Shown: one piece after another, positions 31,401 to 42,551 of the stretch
Numbering within the stretch: position 1 is the stretch's first letter
How the letters are laid out: the number at the start of each line of letters is the position of its first letter
Assembly (NCBI GenBank): GCA_036925085.1
Contig: JAUPFP010000025.1
Span: forward strand, 2,278,733 to 2,342,732
Reading direction: 5' to 3'
Source of the DNA: Brachycybe producta
Taxonomy: Eukaryota; Arthropoda; Diplopoda; Playtdesmida; Andrognathidae
DNA length: 64,000 nt
Translations under genes and position numbers: made by a program
The notes under the pieces: model-generated
Database searches by the model: none
Told to the model about the DNA's origin: nothing
What the model saw: only the letters and a program-made list of their open reading frames with translations

Positions 31401-32080
31401 AAAAATTAAAAATTGTCACCTGCTTAAAGTTGGATCATTTTCAATACCCCATTCATGACCTTTTCTAGTTTCAAAAAAACATTTTCGAGTTTGCTCCTGA
31501 AAGACACAATAATCAAAAGAGTAAAAAGAGGTGTGATTGATCTACCCTTCTAGTTTCTAAAAAACACTTTTTAAGTTTCTCTTAATTTTGATCATGAAAA
31601 ATATATAGGAATAACCAGACTTTCAGTAGTTGGCCAAGTTTACACTTTTAAACCAGCATTAAATTAACTTCACGGTCTAACTGAACCATTAAGAATAAAA
31701 TGTTTCTCAGGTTCTAACCCCTGATAACCTACATCTGAACTGAGAGTAAGTGGCGGAGTTCCATGTCGATTACGAAACAAATTATGAAGACGGAGGCATT
31801 CGGCCACAAAATCACTCTCCTCGTAGAAGGTTCGATTGTCGGAGTCACGAAAATCGATAACGAGAGAACGCGACGACAGTAACTGCAATTAACGAGAGAT
31901 CAACCGAGAGAGATAAATGTAATGAAGGGATTAAAAAAAAAAGAGTTATACAAATGCGGTCTCCATTTTCACCTTGGCCCACTGTTCCATCCGATCTGGT
32001 GGCTCCACTTCGACACTGTTTCTTTCTTCGGTCAATCTCTTGCGTCTGTTCGGAAAATGAAGTGATTCCATACATCCCAT
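28408..32080 (-). CDS. CAP-domain protein, GAPR-1/GLIPR2 type (gene 3), 285 aa
   Basis: Exons 31973-32080, 31733-31882, 30074-30203, 29905-29988, 28408-28793 (TAG at 28408); lengths 108, 150, 130, 84 and 386 join in frame. The start MGCMESLHF gives a myristoylation/palmitoylation-type N-terminus, as in GAPR-1 (known to be myristoylated and Golgi-associated). CAP domain about residues 50-200: FYEESDFVAECLRLHN, WANHLSHTGYFYHEN, VGENLFCRW, YWYRESGHYNY, AFTQLIW, KYVVVANYSPGGNIPG. Of the CAP tetrad, His106, Glu114 and Glu140 are present, but the fourth His is Ala159. The C-terminal tail of about 85 residues has a long Glu run, then PPPSPQQPPPIP and a Thr run. There is no secretion signal. Intron 28794-29904 carries a family C MITE. 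Confidence 0.88.
29088..29877. mobile_element. Foldback family C, 790 bp, in last intron of CAP gene 3
   Basis: Ends GAGGCTACATTGC...GCGATGTAGCCTC, with long inverted arms (AGCGCTAGCATCG, GAGCCCATAGACCC, GCGGCGGCAATATG). The left flank is TTAA (29084-29087) and the right flank is TCAA. It ends only 27 bp from the donor of exon 29905-29988. Confidence 0.8.
30394..31186. mobile_element. Foldback family C, 793 bp, TTAA on both sides
   Basis: Ends GAGGCTACATCGC...GCGATATAGCCTC, flanked by TTAA at 30390-30393 and 31187-31190. It is nested in a family A element (TTTCAGGAGTAAAA on the left and GAGTATTTTTCTAGC on the right). It lies in the intron of CAP gene 3 between exons 31733-31882 and 30074-30203. 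Confidence 0.85.
31196..31620. mobile_element. Foldback MITE family A, CAP gene 3 intron
   Basis: Shows GATATCTTTAAAAAAATAAG, GAAACTAGAATGGTAGCTG and, inverted, TACCCTTCTAGTTTCTAAAA. It is partly duplicated and is the host of the TTAA element to its left. Confidence 0.6.
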
Positions 32081-33876
32081 TATAGAAAAGGACCTTTAAG
32101 AAGAAGAAACAAAAAAAGAACCCACAAAAGACCCCATTAGTATCCATTTTATATAAATAAAAAACTAGAAGAGTAACTGAATCAATGAAGGCGGTTTGAA
32201 AAGTGCAAAAAATGCCTCTTGAACTCTGCTTATTCTGTCTTTCAGGTGCAAAACGAAGAGTAAACTTGAAACTGTTTTTTAAAAAAAACTAGAAAAGGTA
32301 ACTGTATTTTCATGTTGCTTATTTTTTAAAATATTTTTATATCATTTTGAAAATTATTCAATCTTAAACAGAAGGTATTTTTTAAAAGAAAATATTCATT
32401 GAAATATTTAATGAAAATATTCATTAAGCTACCTTTCTAGTTTTTTAAAAAAACACGTTCAAGTTACTTCTAGAAAAGGCGGTTTTAACGTTTAAAACTA
32501 CTTTTAAGAGTAGTTTCTTTTTATCACAGTTTGAAATTAAAGCAATTTTAAGCAGGCGATATTTTTTTTTTTTGAAATTTTTGTTCTATAAAAAAAGTTT
32601 ATTTTGAAAGATATCAACATGAAAATACTATTAAATGAACCACCTTTAGAACAATTGTAGTTGTAAATTGTAAGAGATCCTCGCATTCATAGAACACACT
32701 TTGGGCAACAAATTGACTTCAGAGGCAAAATGAAGAGACACTCGGAAGTCTTTTTTTTTAGAAACTAGAAAGGCAGCTAGCTAGCTCTCAATCACTTACA
32801 GATATTTTCATATTGATATCTTTTAAAATAAACTATTTATGTCAGTTTAAAAAAATCATCCAACTTTAAGCAGGTGATAGTTTTGATATTTTACAAATTC
32901 CAATTCCAAAAAAAAAAACAAAATACTCAAGCAAGCAGCCGGTTGACCTATGGCAGAGGGATCTTAAGATCCAAGCGCTGCAAGATGCATTGTTAATATA
33001 TAATAATTATACAAAAGATAACCTTTGCATTGCAAATATAATTTAAAAAAAAGAAGATATCAACATGAAAATATTATTATGAAATTCGTCTTAAAATTTA
33101 AACCACCTTTATGCCAATTGTTGTAGTTATAAATTGTAAAAATAAAAATCCACTTCAACGTTTCACTTTTGCAACAAATTAACTTCAGTAGCAGCCAGGA
33201 TCACACACACAAAACATACTAAAAAAATAAAAAAGCCTAACTTGATAATGACTCTGGATGAAAGCCAGACTAAATTAAGGTGAGAGCTACTGGCAACAAT
33301 TGTTTACTTTATAAAATATATAAAGAGCTAAACCTATCCTCTCAATCCTCCCTTTCTCCCAACAACAAAAAAATCTCTGGTCACGGTTAGTGAGCCATAG
33401 AAATCATTACAAATGATGTAATTTAAATAAAAAAGGGAGGTTGGCTTTTTTTGTTGTTGTTAGTGGTAATGGTAATATGGTGGATCCATTTGAAGAAGAA
33501 CACCAAGGTTTAGTTTGCGTGTTAAGAGAAGATCATCAATAATTCATTTTATATGGCTATATAAAAAGATAATTGACAACTTTCAGCAAATATTACAATG
33601 CTAGAAGATACTAGAAAAGCACACAACCAGATTGGAACTCAAATGCTAACTGTTGACCATATCTTTTTTTATATAATGAACAAGTTACATTTCTAGTCTA
33701 TAAATATAAAAAAAGAGATCAATAAATGAATGACATTGGCCATAAATAAAACCTTGGCTTACATTTTTTTCTTTCACCTGTGATGTTATCATGCAGTAAA
33801 AAAAAAATAGGAGATGATTGACATTTGCCCATATTCAACACTTTTGAACATCAACAAACACGCACATAGTAGATTG

Positions 33877-33913
<37 letters not shown>

Positions 33914-34285
33914 AACCACTTTTGGTGGTCGATTTCGACTGCAAAATGAAAGTAAGGGTTGTTCGCCACAACTGACCAATTCAAATCTTTCCAGAAAAAA
34001 AATGCATTGCAGCCATGTTGCAACCACAGCTCAAGCACCTGCAGTTTCATTTTGCAGTCGAAATCGACCACCAAAGTGGTTCATGTGTCAAGACTCTTAG
34101 TGCTGGAAAACACAAACCACTTTTGGTGGTCGATTTCGACAGCAAAATAAAAGTAAGGGTTGTCTCCACAACTGACCAATTCAACTGTTTACAGAAAAAA
34201 TGCATTGCAGCCATGTTGCAACCACAGCTCAAGCACTTGCAACTTCATTTTGCAGTCGAAATCGACCACCAAAAGTGGTCTGTGT
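33914..34285. mobile_element. Two tandem copies of a family B inverted-repeat element
   Basis: Copy one (33914-34082) and copy two (34117-34285) each begin ACCACTTTTGGTGGTCGAT and end with its inverted form; both contain GCATTGCAGCCATGTTGC and CAACTGACCAATTCAA. Relatives lie at about 50050-50275 and 61988-62215. Confidence 0.75.
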
Positions 34286-34489
34286 ACCAAGGCACTAAAA
34301 AAGAATCCACACACACACAAACATACAAACGCATACATACAGGACTAATTAAAATGCATAAATTAGAACTAAGGATGAAATTCTTAATGATTACTAAATT
34401 AAAGGTAATGCTAAAACTCATTAACTGTTGATAGGAAGTTTCATATAAACATTGAGGAGTTTAGCACTCGCTTAGACTTAAAAATCATT

Positions 34490-35240
34490 TTACACACAAA
34501 CACACAGACACACACACACTGGAGTCAATCAACGAGCACAGAACTCAACACAAACACACGGGACTCAAAGAACACATGACAAGCACACCAACACACACGT
34601 CTATAAATCGCACACAAACACATAAATATGATACGCACAAACACACACATTAACACACACACCAATGGCACGCACACACACACCTATGACACGCACAACA
34701 GGACACACACACACACCTATGACACGCACACAACACACATATGACACACATACACACATCTATAACATACACACATCTATGACACGCACCCAACACACAC
34801 TAACACACACACACACACACACCTATGACACGCACAAGAACACACACACACCCTCCCCTATGACAAGCAGACGAACACACACACCTATGACACGCACAAC
34901 AAGACACACACACACCTATGACACGCACACAACACACATATGACACACATACACACATCTATAACATACACACATCTATGACACGCACCCAACACACACT
35001 AACACACACACACACACACCTATGACACGCACAAGAACACACACACACCCTCCCCTATGACAAGCAGACGAACACACACACCTATGACACGCACAACAAG
35101 ACACACACACCTATGACACGCACACGAAAAGCCAAAAAGAAATGTCACGCACATTAACACACACCTATGACACGCAGCACACAAACACCCGCGCAGATAT
35201 GACAAACACACAAACATAAACAACACACACATATATAAAC
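34490..35240. repeat. AC-rich array with about 200-bp higher-order duplication
   Basis: CACACACCTATGACACGCAC-type units. The block beginning at 34681 recurs at about 34882 and partly at about 35080, with almost the same internal order of variants (CATCTATAACATACAC, CACCCTCCCCTATGAC), so a 200-bp unit duplicated recently. Confidence 0.85.
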
Positions 35241-37926
35241 ATGAAAGTCTTTGCCAGTTAAATTTCTATACTTAAAACACAGTGCCAAAAATGCAACAGT
35301 GTAATAAAGGCTTACTTAATGACAAGTTGTCCGGTGCTAAACAACAAGAAGAAGAAACCAAAAATAAAAGCTGTAACCATCAAGTTTAAAAAAACCACAT
35401 CCACAATTTCTACAAAAACAACAACAACAAAAAAAGTCAAAAACAAAAAAAAATATAGAAACAAGAATAAAATAAGAACATCAAAATCAAATTACCAATT
35501 TTAAATTGAAAGAAGAAGAAGAAGAAGAATCCGAAGAAAATTTGATGAGGTGTTTGTTTCTCAAGTCCTTTTTTGTGTTTGTTGCCACTTTCACCACTTT
35601 CTCTACTCCAACTTCAAAGTAAGCTAGGGCCCCAAAAAACATTTAAGAAGGTGGAGCTATATTACATGACGTCAACACATTAGAAAACGGTCCCATTAAT
35701 ATGGTCCTTTGGCATTAAGCCAAGGTCACATTTTCTACAAGGGCATTTAACAAATTGGCACGCCATTTCATTAAATATATCAAATAACACATAAAACACA
35801 GGTGTTATTTGTTTTATAAAAAATGAAACTCATTTAAGCTTCAAAAATATTATTTTTAACTCATGGATAAAAATAATATATTGAAGAAAACTATAAAAAA
35901 CAAAACAACCAACAATGACCCCCTTTTTTATTTTGGAAGAATGTTGGGTTAAAGAATTCGAAATTCTTTGGAGTCAAATAAAAAGAGAATGCAATCGATA
36001 TTTTTTGATGGCCCACCTTCACCTTATTTCTTTTCTTTAATAGAAATAAAGAGAGAAATTTGGGTCCAATTGCAGGGTTCAGAAATTGACTTAAAAGAAA
36101 CAACTGAACCAAAAAAAAAAGTGTTTCAGATCACATTTTTTTACAATCAAATTAAAGAGTAAGAATTGTATTCAAACCAATTTAAAGAAAATTATCTAAA
36201 AAAAAAGGAAAATAAGAGGATTAAATTGGTCTCATGATATAAACTTATGAAGAATTAACACCTGAGAAAATAAGGTTAAATTAACGAGACCCTGACATTT
36301 AAAAAAAAATTGGCTTAGTGCCTATTGTCATAAATAGGAGGGCTCGGATTTTCATGCAATATCAAGCAAGTGTTTCTCAATCTATGGTTCATTCTCAATA
36401 TACGAAGTAACAATTACGTTTTCAATCAAAAAACACTGGTTAGAGGCTAGAATATAGCCTCTCTCTCTAACCAGCCCTTTTTTTTATTAGAAAAAAGCAT
36501 AATTGCAATAGCTCTTACGATGATGATTACTTCACAACTGGCACTTGGTCCATAAATTGAGAAACATCTTGTTTGATTTTGCATAAAAATTCAAAGTTTC
36601 TAAAAAAAAATTAAACTTTTCTTTAAAAATTTTTTAAAGTGCAAACGTCGCCCAAACTAATGATTATTTTGTCTTTCAGATGCAAAATGAAGAAAAACTT
36701 GAATGCGTTTTAGAAACTAGAAGGGTAGTTCAATCACTTAAAAGTTATTTTCATGTTTGATATCTTTCAAAATAAGCTTTTTATGTCAATTTGAAAATGT
36801 CATAACTTTTACAAAAGCAGATTTTTTTTTTAAATGTTGACTATGAAAAGTTTATTTTGAAAAATATCAAACATAAAAATATCTCAAAAGCGATTGAGCT
36901 ACCTTTCTAGTTTCTAAAACACTTTCTAGTTTGTTTTTTGTTTTTATAAATTTTGCTTCTGGAAGACAAAATAATTAGCTATTCATAAACTATCTTAACA
37001 TAAACGTAGAAAAGTAGAATGGAGAAATTTTTTTTAATAAAAAAGGCGGAATGATTAATCATTAGTAGATAAGATCAGAAAGTCTTTCTAGTAAATTACT
37101 GTTTGAAAATAAAAACTGCGATGACTGACTGAAATAAGGCGACATTCTGGTGCCACCAAAACCAATCTTAAAAAAAGCATCTTTATTTGATTGTTTACAA
37201 CAAACTTAAGTTGTTTTTCTCGTCACATCAAACAAAATCACAAACAAAGATCAACGACACAATGACACAAATCAAATTTGTTACAAAGATTTTCAAATTA
37301 GCCATTGATTTATTAAAGTAAAAAGCTTTAGAAAACTAGAATGAGCTAAAATATTCTTAAGAAAAAAATATCTTTCAAAATAAACTTTTTATGGAAGTTT
37401 GAAAACGTCAATTTCAAAGGTTAAAATTTCAAAGATTAAAATTTAAAGGTGTAAATAAACCACCCTCAAACTCTCTGATAAGATAAATTTCAAAGTGTTT
37501 TAAAAACTAGAAGGGTAGCTCAATAACTTAAGGGCATTTTTCAGGATTTTGATATCTTTTAAAATAAGATTTTTTTTGTGTCAGTTTGAAAACGACATAG
37601 CTTTAAGCAATAGTTTATTAATTTTTGTCGTCTGTATAAAGTTTATTTTGAAAGATATCAACATGAAAATATTGGATTGTGAACTAAGTCGTTGAGGTTT
37701 TTTTAAAAAAATTAAAATTAATAAAATTAAACTGCAATTAAAAATTTAAAACGAATGTGTTTTTTCTCACATGAGAAAAGTATTCATTTTTAATTTTTAA
37801 TTACAGCTAAAACTTTTTTTTAATTTTAATTCGAAATAAAAATTGTGCAAAAAAAAATAAACTGCAACGACTTCCTTTATAACCTAATACTATTAAGAAA
37901 TTCAGTTATCTTTCTAGTTTCTAATA

Positions 37927-38562
37927 CCTAGTACACACCTGAAAATTTAAATGGGTTTAAACAATAAACGTGTTCAACAGAGCCCTGTGAAGGACAAACA
38001 AACAATATGTCGAATTCAATTTATTCAGTTAATAATCTCAAAATATTTAGTTAATTTACTTAAATATAATAAATAAACAACTGACAAAATATTGATTTTG
38101 CATTTCAATTTAAAATATTAATAATTAAAAGTCAATTTTTATTTGGTGTTCATGTCCTTAACTGGATTCCGTATAAATTCACCGAAACACATTTAATTTG
38201 AATTCATTTAACTCATGTGTGTGTGCAACACTCAATTTCTGCTTAGGTTACTCCTAATATCTTGTACACACATGAGTTAAATGAATTCAAATTAAATGTG
38301 TTTAGGTAAATTATACGGAATCCAGTTAAGGACATGAACACCAAATAAAAATTGACTTTAATTATTAATATTTTAAAAATTGAAATACTAAATTCAATAT
38401 TTTGTCAGTTGTTTATTTATTATATTTAAGTAAATTAACTCAATATTTTCAGATTATTAACTGAATAAATTGAATTCGACATATTGTTTGTTTGTCCTTC
38501 ACAGGGCTCTGTTGAACACGTTTATTGTTTAAATGCATTTAAATTATGAGGTGTGTACTAGG
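37927..38562. mobile_element. 636-bp near-perfect palindrome, TA-flanked MITE
   Basis: Ends CCTAGTACACACC...GGTGTGTACTAGG, flanked by TA on both sides (37925-37926 and 38563-38564). Arms of about 300 bp are almost identical (for example CAGAGCCCTGTGAAGGACA and its complement) around a loop of about 50 bp near 38225-38270. It has no coding capacity. A Tc1/mariner-type source is inferred from the TA target. Confidence 0.85.
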
Positions 38563-39792
38563 TATAAGATGCAGAAATAACCTAAATTCCCACATTTCCA
38601 TAAAACATCCATAAAACGGTTCATTTTGAAAGATAATCATTATAAAAAAAATACTTTTATCTCATTCCTTTATTATATTCTAGTTTCTAACAAACGTTGC
38701 ATTTTTCTTACTAAAGCTGTTTTCTAACAATATTACAGAATAAAACAAGTAACTCAAACATTTTGTTGTGCACTATAAAAATCAGCCATTCAAAAAAAAT
38801 CTCATACATTATTATAATAAATATCATTTCTAATAGATTATATATTTCTTTATTATTGCCAAGATAAAACATCTAAATATATATATTTTCTAATTATCTA
38901 ATTCTGATTTACTATATAAATATACATTATATATGTATCAATTTGTCTGTCAAATTAGTTGCAGTTTCCTAGAAACATTAGTAATTTATAAGACACGAAT
39001 TTATATGCAAATATCAAGAAGCAAAATGTTTCTCAATTTGTTGCTCCGAGAGCCAATTGTGAAGTAACAAACCACATTTTAAATCAACTAAAAATAATGA
39101 TTTTTTTTAATTAAAACACTGGTTAGATAACTGTAGTTGAAAACTGAGACTAACCGACTATCTAGCCTCTAACCAGCCTTTTTTATTCAGAAAAAAAGGC
39201 TGGTTAGAGGCTAGATAGCTGGTTAGTCTCAGTTTTCAATCATCATCATTATTATTAGAGCAACTGCAATTATGCTTTTATTTAGAAAAAAAAGCATAAT
39301 TGCAGTTGCTCTAATAATGATGATGATGATTACGTGACAATTGGTGGCACTTGAGCAACAAAATGAGAAACATTCACATGATATTGCATAAAAATCCGAG
39401 CCCTAGTAATGAATATATATCATCATGGAATGTTACACTGATTCTCAGTAAAGAAACTGAGAATAATTAATAAGAGTGAAAAAGAAAAACCAATAAAGAA
39501 TGAAAAAAAAAGTATAAAAAAGAAGCCTCAAAAAAAGGCGTTGAAAATTCATTTTGATAAAAAAAAAGTTTCTCATCAAATGATAAAAATAACAAGAAAA
39601 ATGCAAATAGCATCATTCATTGATTATTCTTGCCGCGTCAAAAAGATAATTTCATATATATACAGTAATAAGAAATACTAGTCAGGAATAATAATAATGA
39701 TTATGGCTCGAATTTTTCGGCAAATATTTTTCAAAGCAAAAATGTTTCTCAATTTGTGGCTCAAGTACCAATTTTGAAGTAATCATTATTAA

Positions 39793-40641
39793 GAGGTTAC
39801 ACACCGCAAAATTACTTCAAAAAATCTCCACAAAGAGCGCTAGCATCGTTTTTCTATTGAACCCATAGACCCGATTGTTAAAGAAAAAATGTTAATTTTT
39901 AAAATACACAACAATCACGGCGGCAATATGTTTATTTTTCATATTTATTATTATTATTAAAGACCTTTATTGGTATATTTAAATTCGGTATTTAAAGTTG
40001 TCTAATTTTGATGGTTCAAATTGCAATGTGTATCTTAAATATAAGTTCATCTAGTGATAGAATGACAAAAAAGTGCTTTTTTCTATTTTGAAAAAGTATT
40101 TCAAACTTACTCTTATGTTAAACTCCATTGAGTACGCCCAATTAAGAAAAAAAAAATCCATTAAAATGTTGGTAAAAATACGTAAAAATAATTTTTAAAG
40201 AACTGCAAGTAAACCACAGTGACGCCAACACATTGGCGCACGTGCTGAATTTTTTTCTGTTTTTTTTAAAATTATTTTTAGGTATTTTTACGAGCATTTT
40301 AATGAATTTTTTTTTTTCCTACTAGCGCGTACTCAAATGGAGTTTAACATAAGAGTTAAAAATTCGCGATTTTGAAATATTTTTTTTAAAAATAGAAAAA
40401 CACTTACCAATTTTTTGTCATTCTATCACTCGATCAGCATATATTTAAGGTGCACATTGCACTTTGAAAACTTAACATTGGACAACTTTAAATATGAAAA
40501 ATAAACATATTGCCGCTGCGACTGGATGTATTTTCAAAATTAAAGTTTCTTCTTTAACAATCGGGTCTATGGGTTCAATAGAAAAACGATGCTAGCGCTC
40601 TTTGTCGGAGATTTTTCAAAGTTATTTTGCGATCTAACCCC
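39793..40641. mobile_element. Foldback family C, 849 bp, TTAA on both sides
   Basis: Ends GAGGTTACACACCGC...GCGATCTAACCCC with TTAA at 39789-39792 and 40642-40645. It contains a short extra ATT-triplet segment (about 39945-39990) absent from the sister copies. It is itself inserted in, or abutting, a family D element. Confidence 0.8.
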
Positions 40642-40974
40642 TTAAGAGCAACCTTGCAAAATTTATACTTTTTTTCTAATCAAAAAAGCTGGTTAGAGGC
40701 TAAATGTATTGCGAACTAAGAGTTCTAGATTCTATAACGAGGCCTGTTTTTGATATCTAAACACGATTGTTACATTACGCACAATTGGCTCGTGAGCCAC
40801 AGGTTGAGCACATTTGCTTGAACACATTTGCATAAAAATCCGAATTTCTAATAATAATAAAAAGTTTCAGGTTTTTTTTTGGGGGTTCAGCAATTGAACT
40901 GCAAAAATTCATACCCACCGTGACCCAATAGAATCGAACATAAGGCAATATGTATATAACAAGAGAAGATAAGA

Positions 40975-42400
40975 TAGAGAGAGATAGAGAGATATATGAG
41001 ATAAGATTATCATTTATCATCATTCCAACTTTTCAATGTAGTTTTAATGTTAGAAGAAGCTGAAATGTGTGCATTCAAAAGAGAGATAGAAAGAAATGCA
41101 TTTTGAATGAAAATTCATCTCTTTTTTTTCACAAAAGATGACTTTTCTTTTCTGTCGTAGAATGTAAATATATTAAGATGGAAAACTTTGAAAATAAAAA
41201 AAGAAGGAAGTCATATTATAAATCAAATCACTTTTTTAAATACGAAATTAGAATCCAGTGAATATAAATTAGAATTATAGGAGATACGATAAGAATTAGT
41301 TGGAAGAAAAATAGAAAAAAAACACAAACAAAAGTGAGATAAAGAAAATGAAAACCTTAAGATAGAAATAGCTGAAACTGAAATAAGTCATATTTAAACT
41401 GAGATAATGGTAATGGACAAGAGGAATTTGGAAAATAAGAAAGGTAGGAAACAAAATCTGAAATAAGAACAAGGGAGAAACTGAGATAGAAATAGAGATA
41501 ATGATATAAAAAATCTAAGGAAAAGGGGATAATAAATATCAAAACTGAGATACTTGAATATAGAGAAAAGTAAAATAAAAATCAGGGTGAGATAAAAATG
41601 AAAAAATATTATAGAAAATGAGATAAGAGAATATGAAAACTGAATAATTAGGAGTAACTGAGATAGAAATAAAGATACTAAGAAATATAGTAAATGAGAT
41701 ATAAATAAGAAAAGAATGAGATATTGAGGGAATATGAAAATCTTAAGATAAGAATGCCGACATCGCAAATAAGAATGAGGAGAAAGTGAGATAGAAATAG
41801 AGAAAATAAGATAGAAACATAAGAGATAGAAGAAAAATGAGATCTGAATTGAGAATTAGAACAAGAAAATTAAACAAAAAAATTGCTTTTTTTGTTGTGA
41901 TTTTTCGCTTTTACAAAAAAAAGGGGGGGGGGGGCGGGGGGTCTAAAAAGTAAAACGAAATGTACTATGAGAAATTTAGAAAATGAGAAAGGAATAGAAG
42001 AAATAAATGAGATAGAGAATGAGCAAACTGACATATAGGGTTATAGGGTTTATGGGATAAAGGTTCACAGGAAAGGATGGATCCCCATAGGTAGAGGAGG
42101 AGAGACCCTAATGAAAAATTGAACCTGAACATTGAAAATCAAAACAGTAAAAAAAAAAATGATAAAACTAACAGTGGAATTAAAATGAAAAATTAAGACA
42201 AGAAAAAAAATCTCGAAAATCAGATTTAAAAAAAAAATGACAGGCAAGTTTCCAGACCAAATAACAACCAATTATAAATTGAAAAGGGGCGGGGCAAACA
42301 AAAATCTTAGTGCTGAGCAGAGAAACTGCCTGTAAAAAATACTGCAAATGAGATAAGAGAATAAAGAGAGATAATGAGATAAAAGAACAAAGATTAATAT
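40975..42400. repeat. 1.4-kb purine-rich degenerate tract
   Basis: The plus strand is strongly biased to A and G, built from degenerate GAGATAGAAATAGAGA-type motifs, and interrupted by a G run near 41925-41940. Pyrimidine-rich complement frames (Leu/Phe/Ser) are by-products. It lies 3' of CAP gene 2. Confidence 0.7.
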
Positions 42401-42488
42401 TGATTTGAAGGGAGGAAATTATTAACTCTCTGCAATCTTAAGAAAATATAGAATTCTTCCAATAAATTACACTTAAATCCCATTTTTT

Positions 42489-42494
42489 TTTATT
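42489..42494 (-). terminator. Polyadenylation signal AATAAA, CAP gene 2
   Basis: AATAAA on the minus strand 58 bp after the TAA stop of CAP gene 2, followed by further ATAATAA text. It is a plausible polyadenylation signal by position. Confidence 0.5.
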
Positions 42495-42551
42495 ATTATT
42501 TTCTATGGTAGTATATTGATTTTCGAATTCAATTTTTCATATGACATAAAA

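Larger units (their letters stand above)
32081..42551. other. 10.5-kb gene-free spacer between CAP genes 3 and 2
   Basis: I see no coding exon on either strand. Content: family A elements (32160-32520, 32735-33100, 36640-37000, 37310-37920), a tandem pair of family B elements (33914-34285), an AC-rich array (34490-35240), family D copies (36335-36590, 39000-39410), a 636-bp palindrome (37927-38562), a family C element (39793-40641) and a purine-rich tract (40975-42400). Confidence 0.6.
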
